From Diphasiastrum complanatum (lineage: Eukaryota; Streptophyta; Lycopodiopsida; Lycopodiales; Lycopodiaceae): 64,000 nt of DNA. Positions 10,895 through 22,292 of the stretch are shown piece by piece. Position numbers and translations under genes: made by a program. The notes under the pieces were generated by a model. The model did no database searches. It was given only the letters and a program-made list of their open reading frames with translations, and had not been told where the DNA came from. The DNA lies in the NCBI GenBank assembly GCA_029204225.1, contig CM055113.1, positions 12,588,402 to 12,652,401 of the forward strand, in the 5' to 3' direction. Every line of letters begins with the position of its first letter. Positions within the stretch are counted from its first letter, which is position 1.

Positions 10895-10906
10895 CTGTTT
10901 ATATAG
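10895..10906 (-). promoter_or_regulatory. TATA box of H3-like gene
   Basis: Minus strand reads CTATATAAACAG. The same element precedes the second H3-like copy at 38120-38131 at the same 235-bp distance from the ATG. Confidence 0.6.
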
Positions 10907-11130
10907 AAAAAATCGCAAACGTGCTGGTTTGGATGTTCGAGGCTCGGATTACTTCAAAATATTCAGAGGCTTGTCAATCAAATCAAATTAAATATCAATC
11001 TTTCTTCAAAATGATTAGTCGATAATAACTACCACAATTAATTAAAACAAAAGTATGGTCACATTTAGAATTAATTCTACAAAAGTATGGTCATATCTAC
11101 AATTCATTGTTGAAATTGACAAGGTTAAGC

Positions 11131-11138
11131 TATAAATA
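11131..11138 (+). promoter_or_regulatory. TATA-like box upstream of M3
   Basis: TATAAATA on the plus strand, 64-71 bp before module M3, the same layout as at the two genes nearby. No coding start follows M3 and M4 directly, so this may be a promoter that lost its gene or an alternative upstream start for the gene at 12083. Confidence 0.4.
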
Positions 11139-11201
11139 TCTTACCTTTTTTATATCCAATCATAATAACTTTGGAAAATTCCAACGACCATTATTTCACC
11201 C

Positions 11202-11272
11202 AATAGCAAATCAACGCACATATACTGAATGTGTAAACCAAAGAGGCCATTCTCGCGCGTTGAACCGATATT
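11202..11272. repeat. Inverted-arm module M3
   Basis: Left arm AATAGCAAATCAACGCAC (11202) pairs with right arm GCGCGTTGAACCGATATT (11255); start spacing 53 bp. Confidence 0.85.
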
Positions 11273-11394
11273 GGAAGATAATATGAATGATCAAAGCTTG
11301 ACTCGATACATTGTCCTTAGCTGTGGACAATATGAAGAGTCTATCAAAATACCCTCCCATAATTTCAAAAATTTTCCAATTTTTTTTTTACTAC

Positions 11395-11465
11395 AATAGC
11401 GATTTGACGCACGCAATGCAAGTGAAAAATCATTGTCTTCTCCACAGGCGCGCTGATCCGATATC
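11395..11465. repeat. Inverted-arm module M4
   Basis: Left arm AATAGCGATTTGACGCACGC (11395) pairs with right arm GCGCGCTGATCCGATATC (11448); start spacing 53 bp. Confidence 0.85.
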
Positions 11466-11798
11466 TTAGACGCACTGAAAATATATTGGAACGCATTATG
11501 AACGTCTTATGAAAATATTTTGAATGAACATTATCTCAAAAGGAAAAATCTCATTTTTACGGTCTTTAAATAGGGTGAGAGTCTATAATAATTCTCCTTG
11601 TACATGTTTTCAATGTTGTCCATTAAATATTTGTTTATTATTTAGCTAATAATGATTCGGTGAGGCTAATGATAGACTATTTAATGTATTCCCTGCGTAG
11701 GTACAAATTTGTCTCACTCTGATTGGTGGATAAATATAGGTTGTGTTTCTCAATTCATTATTTGACAAATGTATGGCTATGATCAATAGGAATTGGCT

Positions 11799-11806
11799 AT
11801 AAATAT
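11799..11806 (+). promoter_or_regulatory. TATA box of the gene starting at 12083
   Basis: TATAAATA on the plus strand, about 285 bp before the ATG and 80 bp before module M5. Confidence 0.5.
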
Positions 11807-11884
11807 GGACACCTTTCTCCATATTTCGATTCCAAGATCTTTCATTCTGAACTCACTAGTGATCTTGTTTTCTTTCTTTCTCGT

Positions 11885-11955
11885 GATATCGAATTTACGC
11901 GCGCCTTCCCATATAGTGCACGGTCGGATTCATTTAGGCACGCTGAATCAATATC
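11885..11955. repeat. Inverted-arm module M5
   Basis: Left arm GATATCGAATTTACGCGC (11885) pairs with right arm GCACGCTGAATCAATATC (11938); start spacing 53 bp. It lies between the TATA box at 11799 and the ATG at 12083. Confidence 0.87.
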
Positions 11956-12002
11956 AGTCTCTTCTGACGTGTTCTTGCAAAAAATTTCATTCTTGTCCTA
12001 AC

Positions 12003-12073
12003 GATATCGAATCAACGCGTGCACTGTGGTTCATTCCTCTACCAATATCATTTTGTAGCGTTGAACCAATATC
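12003..12073. repeat. Inverted-arm module M6
   Basis: Left arm GATATCGAATCAACGCGT (12003) pairs with right arm TAGCGTTGAACCAATATC (12056); start spacing 53 bp. It ends 9 bp before the ATG at 12083, mirroring M1. Confidence 0.9.
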
Positions 12074-12082
12074 AGGTTCAAT

Positions 12083-13542
12083 ATGGCTAGTTCCTCCATG
12101 TCCTCAGATAACAAACTTCTGGATTTTTTGAATGCTAGTGACATTCCATCTGAGAAATTAGAGTATTTTGTGAGTATTTTTTTTGCTCCCTTCAATATCG
12201 ATAAGCTAGTTTATGAAAATCATTATAATTTAATTTCTTATCTTGATAATTTTTCTCATACTATTAGTTTTCTTGTTTTGGATATAGATAGTTTTTGTTT
12301 CATTCATTTTCAGGACCTTGTGCATTCCCAACCATCCTCTAAGCATAAATACAATAGAAAGTACTCTAGCCTGCATGACCATTTCAAAAGAAATATATAT
12401 TGTGATATTCACAAGAATATATCGCCTTATAATCAAAGGAATGGCTTTTGTCTTTTACGTATCTGCTGAAATTTCCAAATGATGAGTCTGTTAAATCTTC
12501 AACTGTTCCATTGATCGAAGCATTTGCACCTACTCCAGTTGATGTAGATGATGCAGATACTGATATAGAGAATGAAGCTGAAACATCTATGGCTTCAGAT
12601 TATCAAAAAACTCTCCATCGTTCTATTATCCTCTTTGATTATCTTCCATCTGCATCTCCTGTTAATCAATTAACTCTACTCGATGTTCCCTTATATTTTA
12701 TAAATAATGAAAGTTATATTTCATTTAATGATATAGAAGATGTTTTGAATTTGAGAGAGGATGAAATCCTCTCAATTTTTTCTCAAAATTTATCAGCATT
12801 TGCCGACATTGTTGATTACACATATGATGACCTTGAAAGTGAGATAGATTCTGATAAAGATGGGAAGTGGAAATCTGGTAATGAGGCCTTGGAGGCCATG
12901 ATTAAAAAATCTAAAGCCTATGAAAAAACTTTGCCTACAGAGGAGGAATTTTTGGAATTCCAAAAAAAATATCCCCCAAGGCCTGGATATATCCCCTTTG
13001 GAAATGTAGAGGCCATTGGAGGACATGACATGATATTATATTGGTATTGATATTGTTCAGTTTTCTTATTTCAAACATTGTGTTAAAGTATGAGTTTGCA
13101 GTGTTATGTATCATTCTAAATTTATTTATTTTTCTTGTTTACAGGATGCTATTGAAATTGATGCCTTTGGTATGAGACATGGAGGCGTCCGAGGTGTATC
13201 AGCCGGGAGAAAGGATGCGTCTCCATCTCATTATTTGAAAAACTTTCAAAATAATGAGATATCATTCATCTTTTAATCCATATGCAACCACTATCATTAT
13301 GGCCATCAAATCATTATCAGTTTGTTTAAAAGGCCATAAGTACACAAGAGGAACATATAAAATAATTTTTGTGAAAAGGGATTTGGCTATTAAGATATTG
13401 GGTTATACTCTCAATGAGACTACAAAAAGATCATTTGCAATGGCCCTTTAATTGGGTTACATTGATATGAGCAAAAGGAAAAATTTAGAATTTTTGGATC
13501 CATATGAAAGGAGATTATTCCTTCATGATGAAGATAATTAAA
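12083..13542 (+). pseudogene. Unrecognised spliced gene, divergent to the H3-like gene
   Basis: The ATG at 12083 opens an exon (MASSSMSSDNKLLDFLNASD) ending at a GTGAGT donor near 12171; an acceptor (TTTTCAG) near 12314 continues in phase with DLVHSQPSSKHKYNRKYSSL. A later frame, 12448-13050, is acidic, with VDVDDADTDIENEAE and a C-terminal PPRPGYIPFGNVEAIGGHD. A further exon-like stretch after an acceptor at about 13144 reads DAFGMRHGGVRGVSAGRKD. Frames do not all join: shifts near 12440 and 13250 and a stop at 13449 suggest decay. I do not recognise a family. Its leader carries modules M5 and M6 and it shares 1.4 kb of intergenic DNA with the H3-like gene, so the two may be co-regulated. 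Confidence 0.5.
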
Positions 13543-13649
13543 CAATTTTCTGTAATAGATTTTTGGTATATTACAAGGATCTCTCTTTTGTTGTGAATTT
13601 GAATGCCTTTCGAAATATTGTAATACTTGGCGAGTTTTTAGCTTGATAT

Positions 13650-15897
13650 CTAAATTGTGCTCTTCTCTAAAACCATTGAAAAAGTTGAACTAAATTTACT
13701 TCTTGAATTGTGTCCTCCATAATTTGTTGTTCTATAAAATGCTCCCCTTGCTTGCCAATGAGATTTTTCCAAGCCTTGTGATGACCACATACTTAAGCTC
13801 CCATATTCCTTTGCAAAATAAGTTGCATGATGAAGAAGAATGTGCTGCAAACAATAGTTTTGATTAGTTACATCAGTAGAAGAAAATATAAGCCTGAATG
13901 AGAAAGGTACCAGATAATGATATAGATTAGCACCATGTAATGAGTAACGTTGTCTTTTTTCCGACAATCATGTACATATTTTACAAATGTGGTGCAATGA
14001 TTTTGCAAAGTCCTCATATCTTCTGATGATAGGTTTTCTTTCCTGAGAACACCTATGAGTTTGTCTAAGTTGGTCCACACTTGTCCCTTTTCCACTCGAT
14101 TACTTCCTTCCAGTGTTCGTGTGGCTTGAACAATTTCTCTCCAAATTTTGTATCTGACACTTGATTCTTTGCATGTGTGATTGGATAAGAATCTTCTTGC
14201 TTTAGCACTTCCAATTGATGGCTTATTAGGAACGTTTCTTTTTTTCCCGTAGAGTCTGTCACTTTTTTCAATCATGACATTCCCTTTATGTAGTCCTACA
14301 TTTGACGGAACTATTTCCAGCCTCCTAATTGATGCTTTAGCCACAGACTCCGGTTTATGATTCCATGCTAGTATAATATATAGGTAAATAAGTTTTTCAA
14401 TAATATGATCCTCAACATGCAATGTGCATATGTGAATATTTTTTAATGGAATTGGCAAAACACTTTTCATATTTGGATCTTCAACTTCTCGTGTTGAACC
14501 AGTGTTTGTTGATCATCCCAAATTCATATTGTAGCATTCCTTCATGCAATAAAGACATGGATGCTTTGATGTTGCCCCATGAGAGACATTATACATACAT
14601 TTTAATGTATTCAAATCTCCTGCAAGGTGCCCGTGAATTTGAAAACTTCCATGGTTTTCGACTGTAAATTTCTCACCCTCCAAATGTCTCTTTATAATCT
14701 TGCCATAATTTGTTCTTGAAAATATCCTTAAAAGTATTTTATGGCCCTCTTTCAAGACTTGTAGAGAATGCATGACATGTCAATAAAAACTGGCAAGGTA
14801 TGAATTGTTAATAAGGATATTCTAAATGAAAATTGAAATGTATACCTGGAATGCTGCCAACCACCATATGTGATTTTTCGATTGAACACTAAACGTTCAA
14901 TCATTTGTATCTGAAATTTTGTTCATCAAAGTGACACTCAGTCATTCCAACTTTTGACCCTTGATGATTTCAGATTCATCCAATTTTATCACAATAATGA
15001 TCTTTCCATTTACTTGATGTTCGTCTAGTTTATAGAATTGAATAATGTGTTTTAAAACATTTTTAATATCAAGGAAAATGTTATTGCAATCGTTGTAATT
15101 GAGTTCACCATATTCTGATTTGTATAATTCAACTATATGAAGTGGTTGACCAACTACTTTGCACATTCCGTCATTATGATTATTTCTTGCTAATCTTACC
15201 TGATATGGACGCAAAATGCATGAACAATCTATTAAATAGTTCTTTGCCACCAAACATGATCTGGAACAAATATATGAAACTTGAATTATGTTTAATAAAT
15301 AAATAATCCATGTTATCAAGTGCAAATCAAACTTAAATGACATATACAAATCAAATGAACAGTTTATATGACAACATACTTGAATGCTCGAATTCTTTTT
15401 TTCTGATTGCCACTATGTGTAGATAAGTCATCAATATTCTTCATCGGTATTCTCTTTATTTTCTCTTCATCATTGCCTTATTGATAGCTTGTATATCAAC
15501 AACACATGTTAAACTCTCGGATCACAACTTTTCCATGGATTCTAACATTTCTTTGGTTTATCCCCGAAGAGTAGTGATTGTAGCATTCAACTCTGACATA
15601 GCATTCTTGAGTGCATTGTTTTCAGCACTAGTGAGTTGCATAATGAAACAATTGTTGATTTGCACATTGCAATTGTTGATTTGCAAACTGTAATTGTTGA
15701 TTAAGACAAGATATGCTATGCATTCCAATATCATGCAACCTTTGACAATATCCAAGTAATCTGTTATTTCCTTCACATACATATCTGAGAAGATGAGTTA
15801 CGGACTTAAAAGCTGGACACAAATGGGTAGCTGGATTATTAGGATAAATTGATCCATCCACCCGCAAATCTACATTCATTTGATTATTCATTCTCAA
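13650..15897 (-). pseudogene. Decayed multi-exon gene with a CxxC element, family unknown
   Basis: Minus-strand open stretches follow each other at 15897-15558, 15349-14942, 14773-14513 and 14470-13868. The first has a Gln-rich coil with repeated NQQLQFANQQLQCANQQL. The second carries IIVIKLDESEIIKGQK. The third has GDLNTLKCMYNVSHGATSKH followed by PCLYC, a pattern that recurs in uncharacterised repeat-associated proteins. The fourth is basic and charged (RYKIWREIVQATRTLEGSNR). Exon borders could not be joined reliably and stops lie between pieces. It could be a transposon-borne gene, but no DDE triad could be placed. Confidence 0.4.
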
Positions 15898-15899
15898 TT

Positions 15900-16278
15900 T
15901 TCTAACTATTGTAGCAGCATTCTATACAACTTTCGCCTTTTTCTTAATAATTGGAGTGCATTCCATCAAAAGAGCAACATGCAAATGGAACATTGTCATT
16001 GATAAAAGCTACAATCATGTAAATGCATCAAACTATGCTAAATCAATATGATTAGATCTAGCATACCTTACTTTTGTAATGTTTATGTCGCATTGAAAAA
16101 TTGTCCCGCCTCATATTTCACTATAAGCATACATTAATCTCAAAAGTTTTGCCACTCTCGCTTCAGTTTTTGCATTGAGCACACCAAGATTTTTAGTCTT
16201 AAAGCTCTAGTCCCGAATATGGGAATGAGCATGAAGAGAAGTTATTACATCTCATGCTTAACTAACTATTGTTTGAAG
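15900..16278. other. No gene recognised
   Basis: A/T-rich sequence between the decayed gene and the copia gag remnant; no supported feature. Confidence 0.4.
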
Positions 16279-16880
16279 TTAACCATACTGTTTAAACGTC
16301 GGGCAAGGCCGAAAACTCGAAAAATGGCGACCAGAAGTTACCGGTTTGCATTCTCCCTCTACATAATCTCTCAAAAAGTGAAATCTCTTAAAGGACCCAT
16401 TTTGAGCCCATATTTCCCCTAATGGGGCATTCTGCTTTGTCTTCGACATAGTTTGAATTTGAAGGTTCGCTTTGATTCTACTCCTTTTTGTTTCTAGCAT
16501 TCTGATAACAGTCTACTACTGCGTGATACCATTCATGACAATAAATGCAATCAATCTTTGGATTTAGCCAACGCTTTTCTTCTATGTGACATGATCTTAT
16601 GCATCTGTTGCAGATCTTCTTAATCGCTAGAATTGTTATGTTGTTTTCCAAATTGTTGTTCATTAGTCTTAGACTCATTCTTCTTAGACGACTCCCTCTG
16701 AAACTTAGACTTCTTAGAAGATTTATTCTTCTGAGTAAATAGAGCATTTTCTGAATCACCATCATCATCATAGTGTTCACAAGCTTCTACTTCCTCCTTC
16801 ACTCTGTCTATTGCCTTTTGAAGTGTCATTGTCGCATCTTTCGCCAATAAGGTTCTTGTTGTGTGGAATGACCTGGGTAG
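16279..16880 (-). pseudogene. Copia gag fragment
   Basis: Minus-strand frames read AKDATMTLQKAIDRVKEEVE, an acidic stretch, a basic Lys/Ser-rich stretch, and a Cys/His cluster CIYCHEWYHAVVDC (C-x2-C-x4-H-x4-C) at about 16530, the zinc knuckle of a copia gag. The knuckle is a variant but keeps all four ligands. Frames shift at about 16620 and 16500. A short downstream match to the region before the copia element at 42850 (GGACCCATTTTGAGCCCATA) suggests the same or a related family. Confidence 0.6.
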
Positions 16881-17014
16881 GGTTCAAAGAAAATAAGTAA
16901 GCTGTTTTTCCTTAGAAATTTGTATTTTCTGCACTAGAATTTTGCAAGGAAATAAACAAATCTTTAATCTTTCGCACGAATGTGTTCAGGTCTTTGTCGT
17001 CCCACTATAGGTCC

Positions 17015-17790
17015 TTGGTACTTATGATCAATAACGTAGACCATATAATTATTACTCAACACTTCTGTCGCTTTTAATATAATGTTGGTGAACTTGGTTC
17101 GTCAACTAGACATGGTTATGATTTCATCATTTGCATTCTAGAGCACAACCATAGGTGATGTTGACGAACTGAGTTTGTCATCTATCACTCATAATAAAAA
17201 CATTGCCATTAAATATAAAACAATAAATATTCTTCACACGGGTACCACATAAATAAATACCATTTCACTATATACAATCCTGAAAGTCTTGTCTAATTGG
17301 TTGTTGAGTTATTTTTTGAACAGACTTTGTAAAAAATAAAGAGATATAATTAGATGTGGGCATTTTCATTGAAAGCAATTAATGATTTTCAATATATCGC
17401 AAAGACAATATACTTTTATCAAGACAACAATCTTATTGAACTTCATTCGTCAACCAAACATAGCTTTGATTAAGTTTTCATTTCGATTCTATTCATACAA
17501 CATTGGTGTTGTTGACAAACTCTCACGCAAAAATTAAATTTTGAAGTAATCATAAAATAATAATTAATTTTTTTATATATCATAGCACTTGTTGATATGG
17601 TCCTTTCCACACAAATATGTTATTTCGGATTGTCAGGAAAAATAATCATCATAAGACCCTTGGTACTTACCATTAACGTTGATCATATAATTATTTCTCA
17701 ACATTTCTATCATTTTTGAAATAATCTTGGTGAACTTGATTCGTCAACTGGACATGGTTATGATTTTATCGTTTGCATTCTACAACACAA
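17015..17790 (+). repeat. Diverged 130-bp repeat, two clear copies and one weak
   Basis: 17015-17145 and 17660-17790 align at roughly 80%, sharing GACATGGTTATGATTT and CTTGGT/ATTCGTCAACT. A weaker third version with CATTCGTCAACCAAACATAG lies near 17446-17520. No coding content. Confidence 0.65.
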
Positions 17791-17799
17791 GTTTAGAGT

Positions 17800-19060
17800 T
17801 TAGGGTGTGTGTGTGTGTGCGCGTTGTTGATTTCACACGTGTGGACTGTCCACAACATGTACTTGTGATCTCCTAAGGTGTGTAGATGCACCAAGATCAA
17901 GACTAGATTGAGATTCAAGATCTATCTTTGATTCTATGGAAAAAACACACTACTACATGCATTCAATCACTTCCGACTCTCACTCACACATGTGGGAAGT
18001 GTTCCAAAAATAATCTAAGTAAAAACAAGCAGCTCTCCTCAGGTAGAGAGAGAAAATCATCATGAGCCCTCGGGTAGAGAGAGAAAGCTAGAAAACCAAT
18101 TACTCACAAAATCCACTCAATCTCAAAATCAATTAGATCCAAATGAGGAGTACAATGATACTAGTAGATCCACGAGCTACCACTATGCTTAACTATGATT
18201 GGACCACACTTTGCCACCTCTTAATCCTATTGGACAATTGATCCATTCACCTCTAAATTCTATTGGACCATTTTCAAGCAAATTTTATTGGACCCTTCAA
18301 GGTTCCACCTCTAAATCCTATTGGACCTCTTAAATTTCATCAAACAAAAGTATTACACTTGTCTACACTCTAATTGGCACGAGTTTAGCCTCTTACTCTA
18401 TTTTGGCTAAATAGTGGCATTACAATTGGAAATAGGTAATTTGCCATCTATGCCAAATTTGGTCCTGTCGACATCCTACACCTAGATGCTTTATATAAAA
18501 AACATAAGACCCCTATATCTAACATAGATAATCTTTTTCAATTCTTCACATGCACGTGCGTGTAAGTATGATGTCATTAGTTTATGTTTTATGCTTACTA
18601 GTTCATGCTACTCTAATTCATAGTATCTTAATTTATTCATGCTACTTAAATTTGTAGTATCTTACTTGATGTGCTATATAGTACTTACGTTTCATGCCTA
18701 TGTGTGTGTGTGTGTGTGAGAGAGAGAAGGGCACATTTTAGTGCTCAGGAATGAGCAGAACCATTGGATAGTGACCCACCGCCATGGACTACTCCGATGG
18801 ATATCCCAAAGTGTAATAAAGTTCATTGGATAAAAGGCCAGATGTGGTTGAAAAGAGCTTTGAAAGGACTTGAAAGCTATTGAAAGAAGTTTAGGCATTC
18901 AACTTCAATAAATTGGAGTTGGGTCCCAAGTTTATGAAAGGCAAAGTTTCTTCACTCTGAAGAAACAATTCAAAAACTAGAAAAATCCCTGTTTTTGGGT
19001 CCTTTATCCGTTTTGACCGAAACGAAAGGCTATAACCTCCAAACGAAAGGCACCCGGATT
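17800..19060. other. No gene recognised; short GT repeats
   Basis: GT runs at about 17806-17820 and 18701-18718, a repeated GTAGAGAGAGAAA-type stretch near 18040-18090, and several copies of a CTATTGGACC-like phrase at 18215-18330. No coding region was identified. Confidence 0.4.
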
Positions 19061-19068
19061 GTACATGC

Positions 19069-19341
19069 TAGTATGGTATCGCAATATAGAGTGATTGAAG
19101 CGGAGAAAGTTTTTGGAGTGTGCCAAAAGTGATTTCACCATTCCATTGGGCACATAGTTGGGAGTTGGTGACAAAGTGCATTTCGGAAGGTGACACCGAT
19201 TTGGCTTTTAATTTGGCGGAAAAGCAGTGGGTGGCCTAGAAAGGAAAACATAGCAGGTCATTATTTTCAACTTCTGACATCACGGTTGGCCTCGGCATAC
19301 TATTTTTATAGCCTATGGTTGCAGTTTTAATTAGTTTTGGG
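19069..19341 (+). other. Possible primer-binding site and leader of copia element
   Basis: TGGTATC at 19073 matches the first seven bases of the initiator-Met primer-binding site TGGTATCAGAGC but not the rest. It is placed about 270 bp before gag. A 5' LTR was not delimited. Confidence 0.3.
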
Positions 19342-22292
19342 ATGGCAAACATGGGAGAGTCCATTTTAAGTGAAAGTAGCAAATTGGATGGGATTTCCAA
19401 CTATGCAGTGTGGAAATTCAAAATGAAAAACATACTGATGGAGAAGGACATGTGGGATGTCGTCAGGTGATGAGAGAAGACCGCCAAATGAAGCCGACAT
19501 CAAAGTGTTTGATAAGAAGGTGAGGAAAGCTTTGACCTTCATCAACTTGTCAGTGAAAGATGGCATCATTACCCACATTTGTGATGTTGTTACACCCAGA
19601 TAGACATGGGATGTGCTAAAGGAGCTATTCGAGACATCAAATTTGTCAAGAATCATGTTTCTGAAGTCAAAACTGAATAGTGCCTGCATGGAGCAAGGAG
19701 AGCATATTCAGACGTACATGACTAGAATCAAGACAATGAGGGATGAACTGCATTCTATTGGTGAGCACATACATGATGTGGAGCTGGTGTACAATGCATT
19801 GTGCAATATTGTAGAAACTTCTTAGATGTTTGTGAGCAGAATAGCATCAAGAGAAAGATTGCCAACCTTTGACGAGCTCATAGGAATCTTGATGCATTAG
19901 GAGCGACGACGAGAAATGGTGAAAGCTAGATGTCAAAATATTGATGATTAGGCACTTGCGATATGCCAGAAGCAAGGCAAAGGCAAGGGCAAGAAGAAGT
20001 CTAAGCATCAATTCACCAAGACTTAGAAGGATGAGGGATCTTCTAGCAAGACCAAGAAGAAGGGCAAATGCTTCCATTGCGGCAAAAAGGGCCATTGGAA
20101 GAGCGAATGTCAGAAATTCTTGGCAGAATCAGGGAAGGGGAAGCCAAAGCAAGCAGGAACCTTGTCGATGAGGGTGAGATTGAAGACTCTAGTATCTTCA
20201 TATCAGCATTGTCATCTAATCAAGATGACAAGACATATGACAGGTAACAAGGATTGGTTCAGTAGCTTGAAAGTGTTGGATAATGGAACGTCCATTTCAC
20301 AAGCAAATGGTGATGTGCGGCAAGATCAAGGGGATAGGCACTGTTTCAATCCAACTACCTTATGGAAAAAGCAAGATGATCAGGAATGTACTTTACATAC
20401 CAGGTTTGAAGAAAAATCTACTTTATGTTGGTGTCATTACTGATCAAAAGTTGAAAGTAGAATTTGCCCATGATCGTTGCTTTGTGAAGGATGTGAACCA
20501 AAAGTCATTGCAAATGGTATAAGGGAGCCCAACACTAAATTGTACAGGTTGAATGCTACAATCAAGGGGCAACATGGACTTATCTCATCCATTCCATCAC
20601 AAACTGAATCGTGTCATAAGAGACTTGGTCATTTGAACTTAGGAAGCCTCAGTTTGATGAGAAAACTGGAAATGGTGAGAGGATTGCCTATGATAGAAGA
20701 CCACTTGAAGTTGATGTGCAAATCATGTGTGTATGGGAAGCAACATCGAGAGAAGTTCAATAAAGGTGGTGTTGCAAGGGCAAAGAACATCCTAGATTTG
20801 ATCCACGTAGATCTATGCGGGTCTATGAGGACTATGTCCTTAGGTAAAGCCTTCTATTTCATGACTTTCATTGATGATATGTCATGCAAGAAGTGGATTT
20901 ACTTCTTGAAGAAGAAATCATATGCATTTGCCACTTTCAAGAGCTTCAAAGCATTAGTCAAAAATCAAACAGGTAGGAAGATCAAAGTTCAAAGATCAGA
21001 TAGTGGAGGTGAGTATAAGTCTAACGACTTCAATGATCTTTGTGATCAATGTGGGATCAAAAGACAATTTATGCAAGCTCATACTCTTGCACTCAATGGT
21101 GTAGCTGAGCGCAAGAATCGTACGATTGTGGAAAGTGCCAGATCTATGCTAGTTGAGATGAAACTACCAAAAGATTTTTGGTCAAAAGCATGCAGTACGG
21201 CAGTCCATCATCAAAATAGAAGTCCTGCCATTGTCATACCAAAGATAACACCTGAGTAGGCATTTGGGAAGAAGAAGCCAAAAGTGAACCACTTGCGAAT
21301 CTTTGGATGTAAGGCCTTTGTACACATTCCTAAGGAAGAGAGTCGTAGGCTTGATGTGAAAGCTATCAAGTTAGGATATGATGATCATGTGAAGTGCTAT
21401 AGATGTTTTGATCCAGTGGAAAACAAAATACATGTCAGCCGTGATGTTATCTTTGATGAATCTAAGATGTATGAAGACAAGGATGCTGAGAAGATGGATA
21501 CATCCAGTGGGAAAGATGGTATAGTGAGGATACCTCCTGATGATGATCCATTTATTTACTTTCCTAGTGATGGACATGAGGATACACCTCAAGATAATAC
21601 TACTCAACCTCAAGACACAGGCTGGAGAGGTAGGGACAAACCCTTTGGTGCAATAAGAATTAAAGTAGTAGGTGACAAACGCAAGGAGAAAGATGTACTA
21701 TGGGATACATTTTTCACTAGGAAGCCGATCACCTGACAGGAAGCTCCCTAAGTGGTTTGAGAGATTGATGGAGAACCGCGACATGGATGACTTTCCAGGA
21801 TCATCTAGCCAGGGAGAGCTACGAAGATCAACAAGAGAGAAGACACAACTTGAAAGGTATGAAGCAAATTATGCTCTCTTATCTAGGATTATTCAAAGCA
21901 AAAAACCTTTGACTTATGTTGAAGCGAAGGATGATGACATTTGGGTCAAGGCCATGGGAGAGGAGATGGAGTCAATTGCTAAGCATAGCACATGGGACTT
22001 AATGGAACCACCAGTTGGCAAGAAACCCATTGGTTGTAAATGGGTATATAGGACTGAGTACCATGTAGATGGAAGTATAGCAAATCACACAGCTAGATTG
22101 GTGATCAAAGGGTATGCACAAAGTAAAGGGATCGACTACAAAGAGACCGCCAGTATATGTAAGTGGAATACTCTACGTCTACTTGTTGCCTTAGCTTCAC
22201 ATTTTGGTTGGCCTTTGCATCAGATGCATGTGAAATTTGCTTTTCTAAATGGTGAGTTAGAAGAAAAGGTGTTCATGGATCAAGGGGAATGA
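19342..22292 (+). mobile_element. Ty1/copia element, truncated in RT and inactive
   Basis: Gag starts with ATG at 19342 (KLDGISNYAVWKFKMKNILM) and ends with the knuckle CFHCGKKGHWKSEC (about 20070). The protease active-site DSGA is missing: the sequence jumps to RHMTGNKDW (20228). Then come gag-pre-integrase with an HHCC region (CHKRLGHLNLGS, CKSCVYGK), the integrase core with HVDLCG, RSDSGGEY and GVAERKNRT, and RT N-terminus (GCKWVYRTEYHVDGSIANHT; HQMHVKFAFLNGELEEKVFM). RT stops at 22290 before YVDD; RNase H, polypurine tract and 3' LTR are absent. Several stops and frameshifts in gag and pol confirm it is dead. Confidence 0.9.

Noticed and set aside
10674-12073. Modules as a CRISPR-like or satellite array
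   Set aside because: Arms alternate in orientation, distances between modules vary, and spacers are not unit-like; a paired inverted design fits better.
11793-12131. 112-codon frame with a signal-peptide-like start
   Set aside because: It runs through modules M5 and M6 and overlaps the true start at 12083 in another frame; more likely leader sequence.
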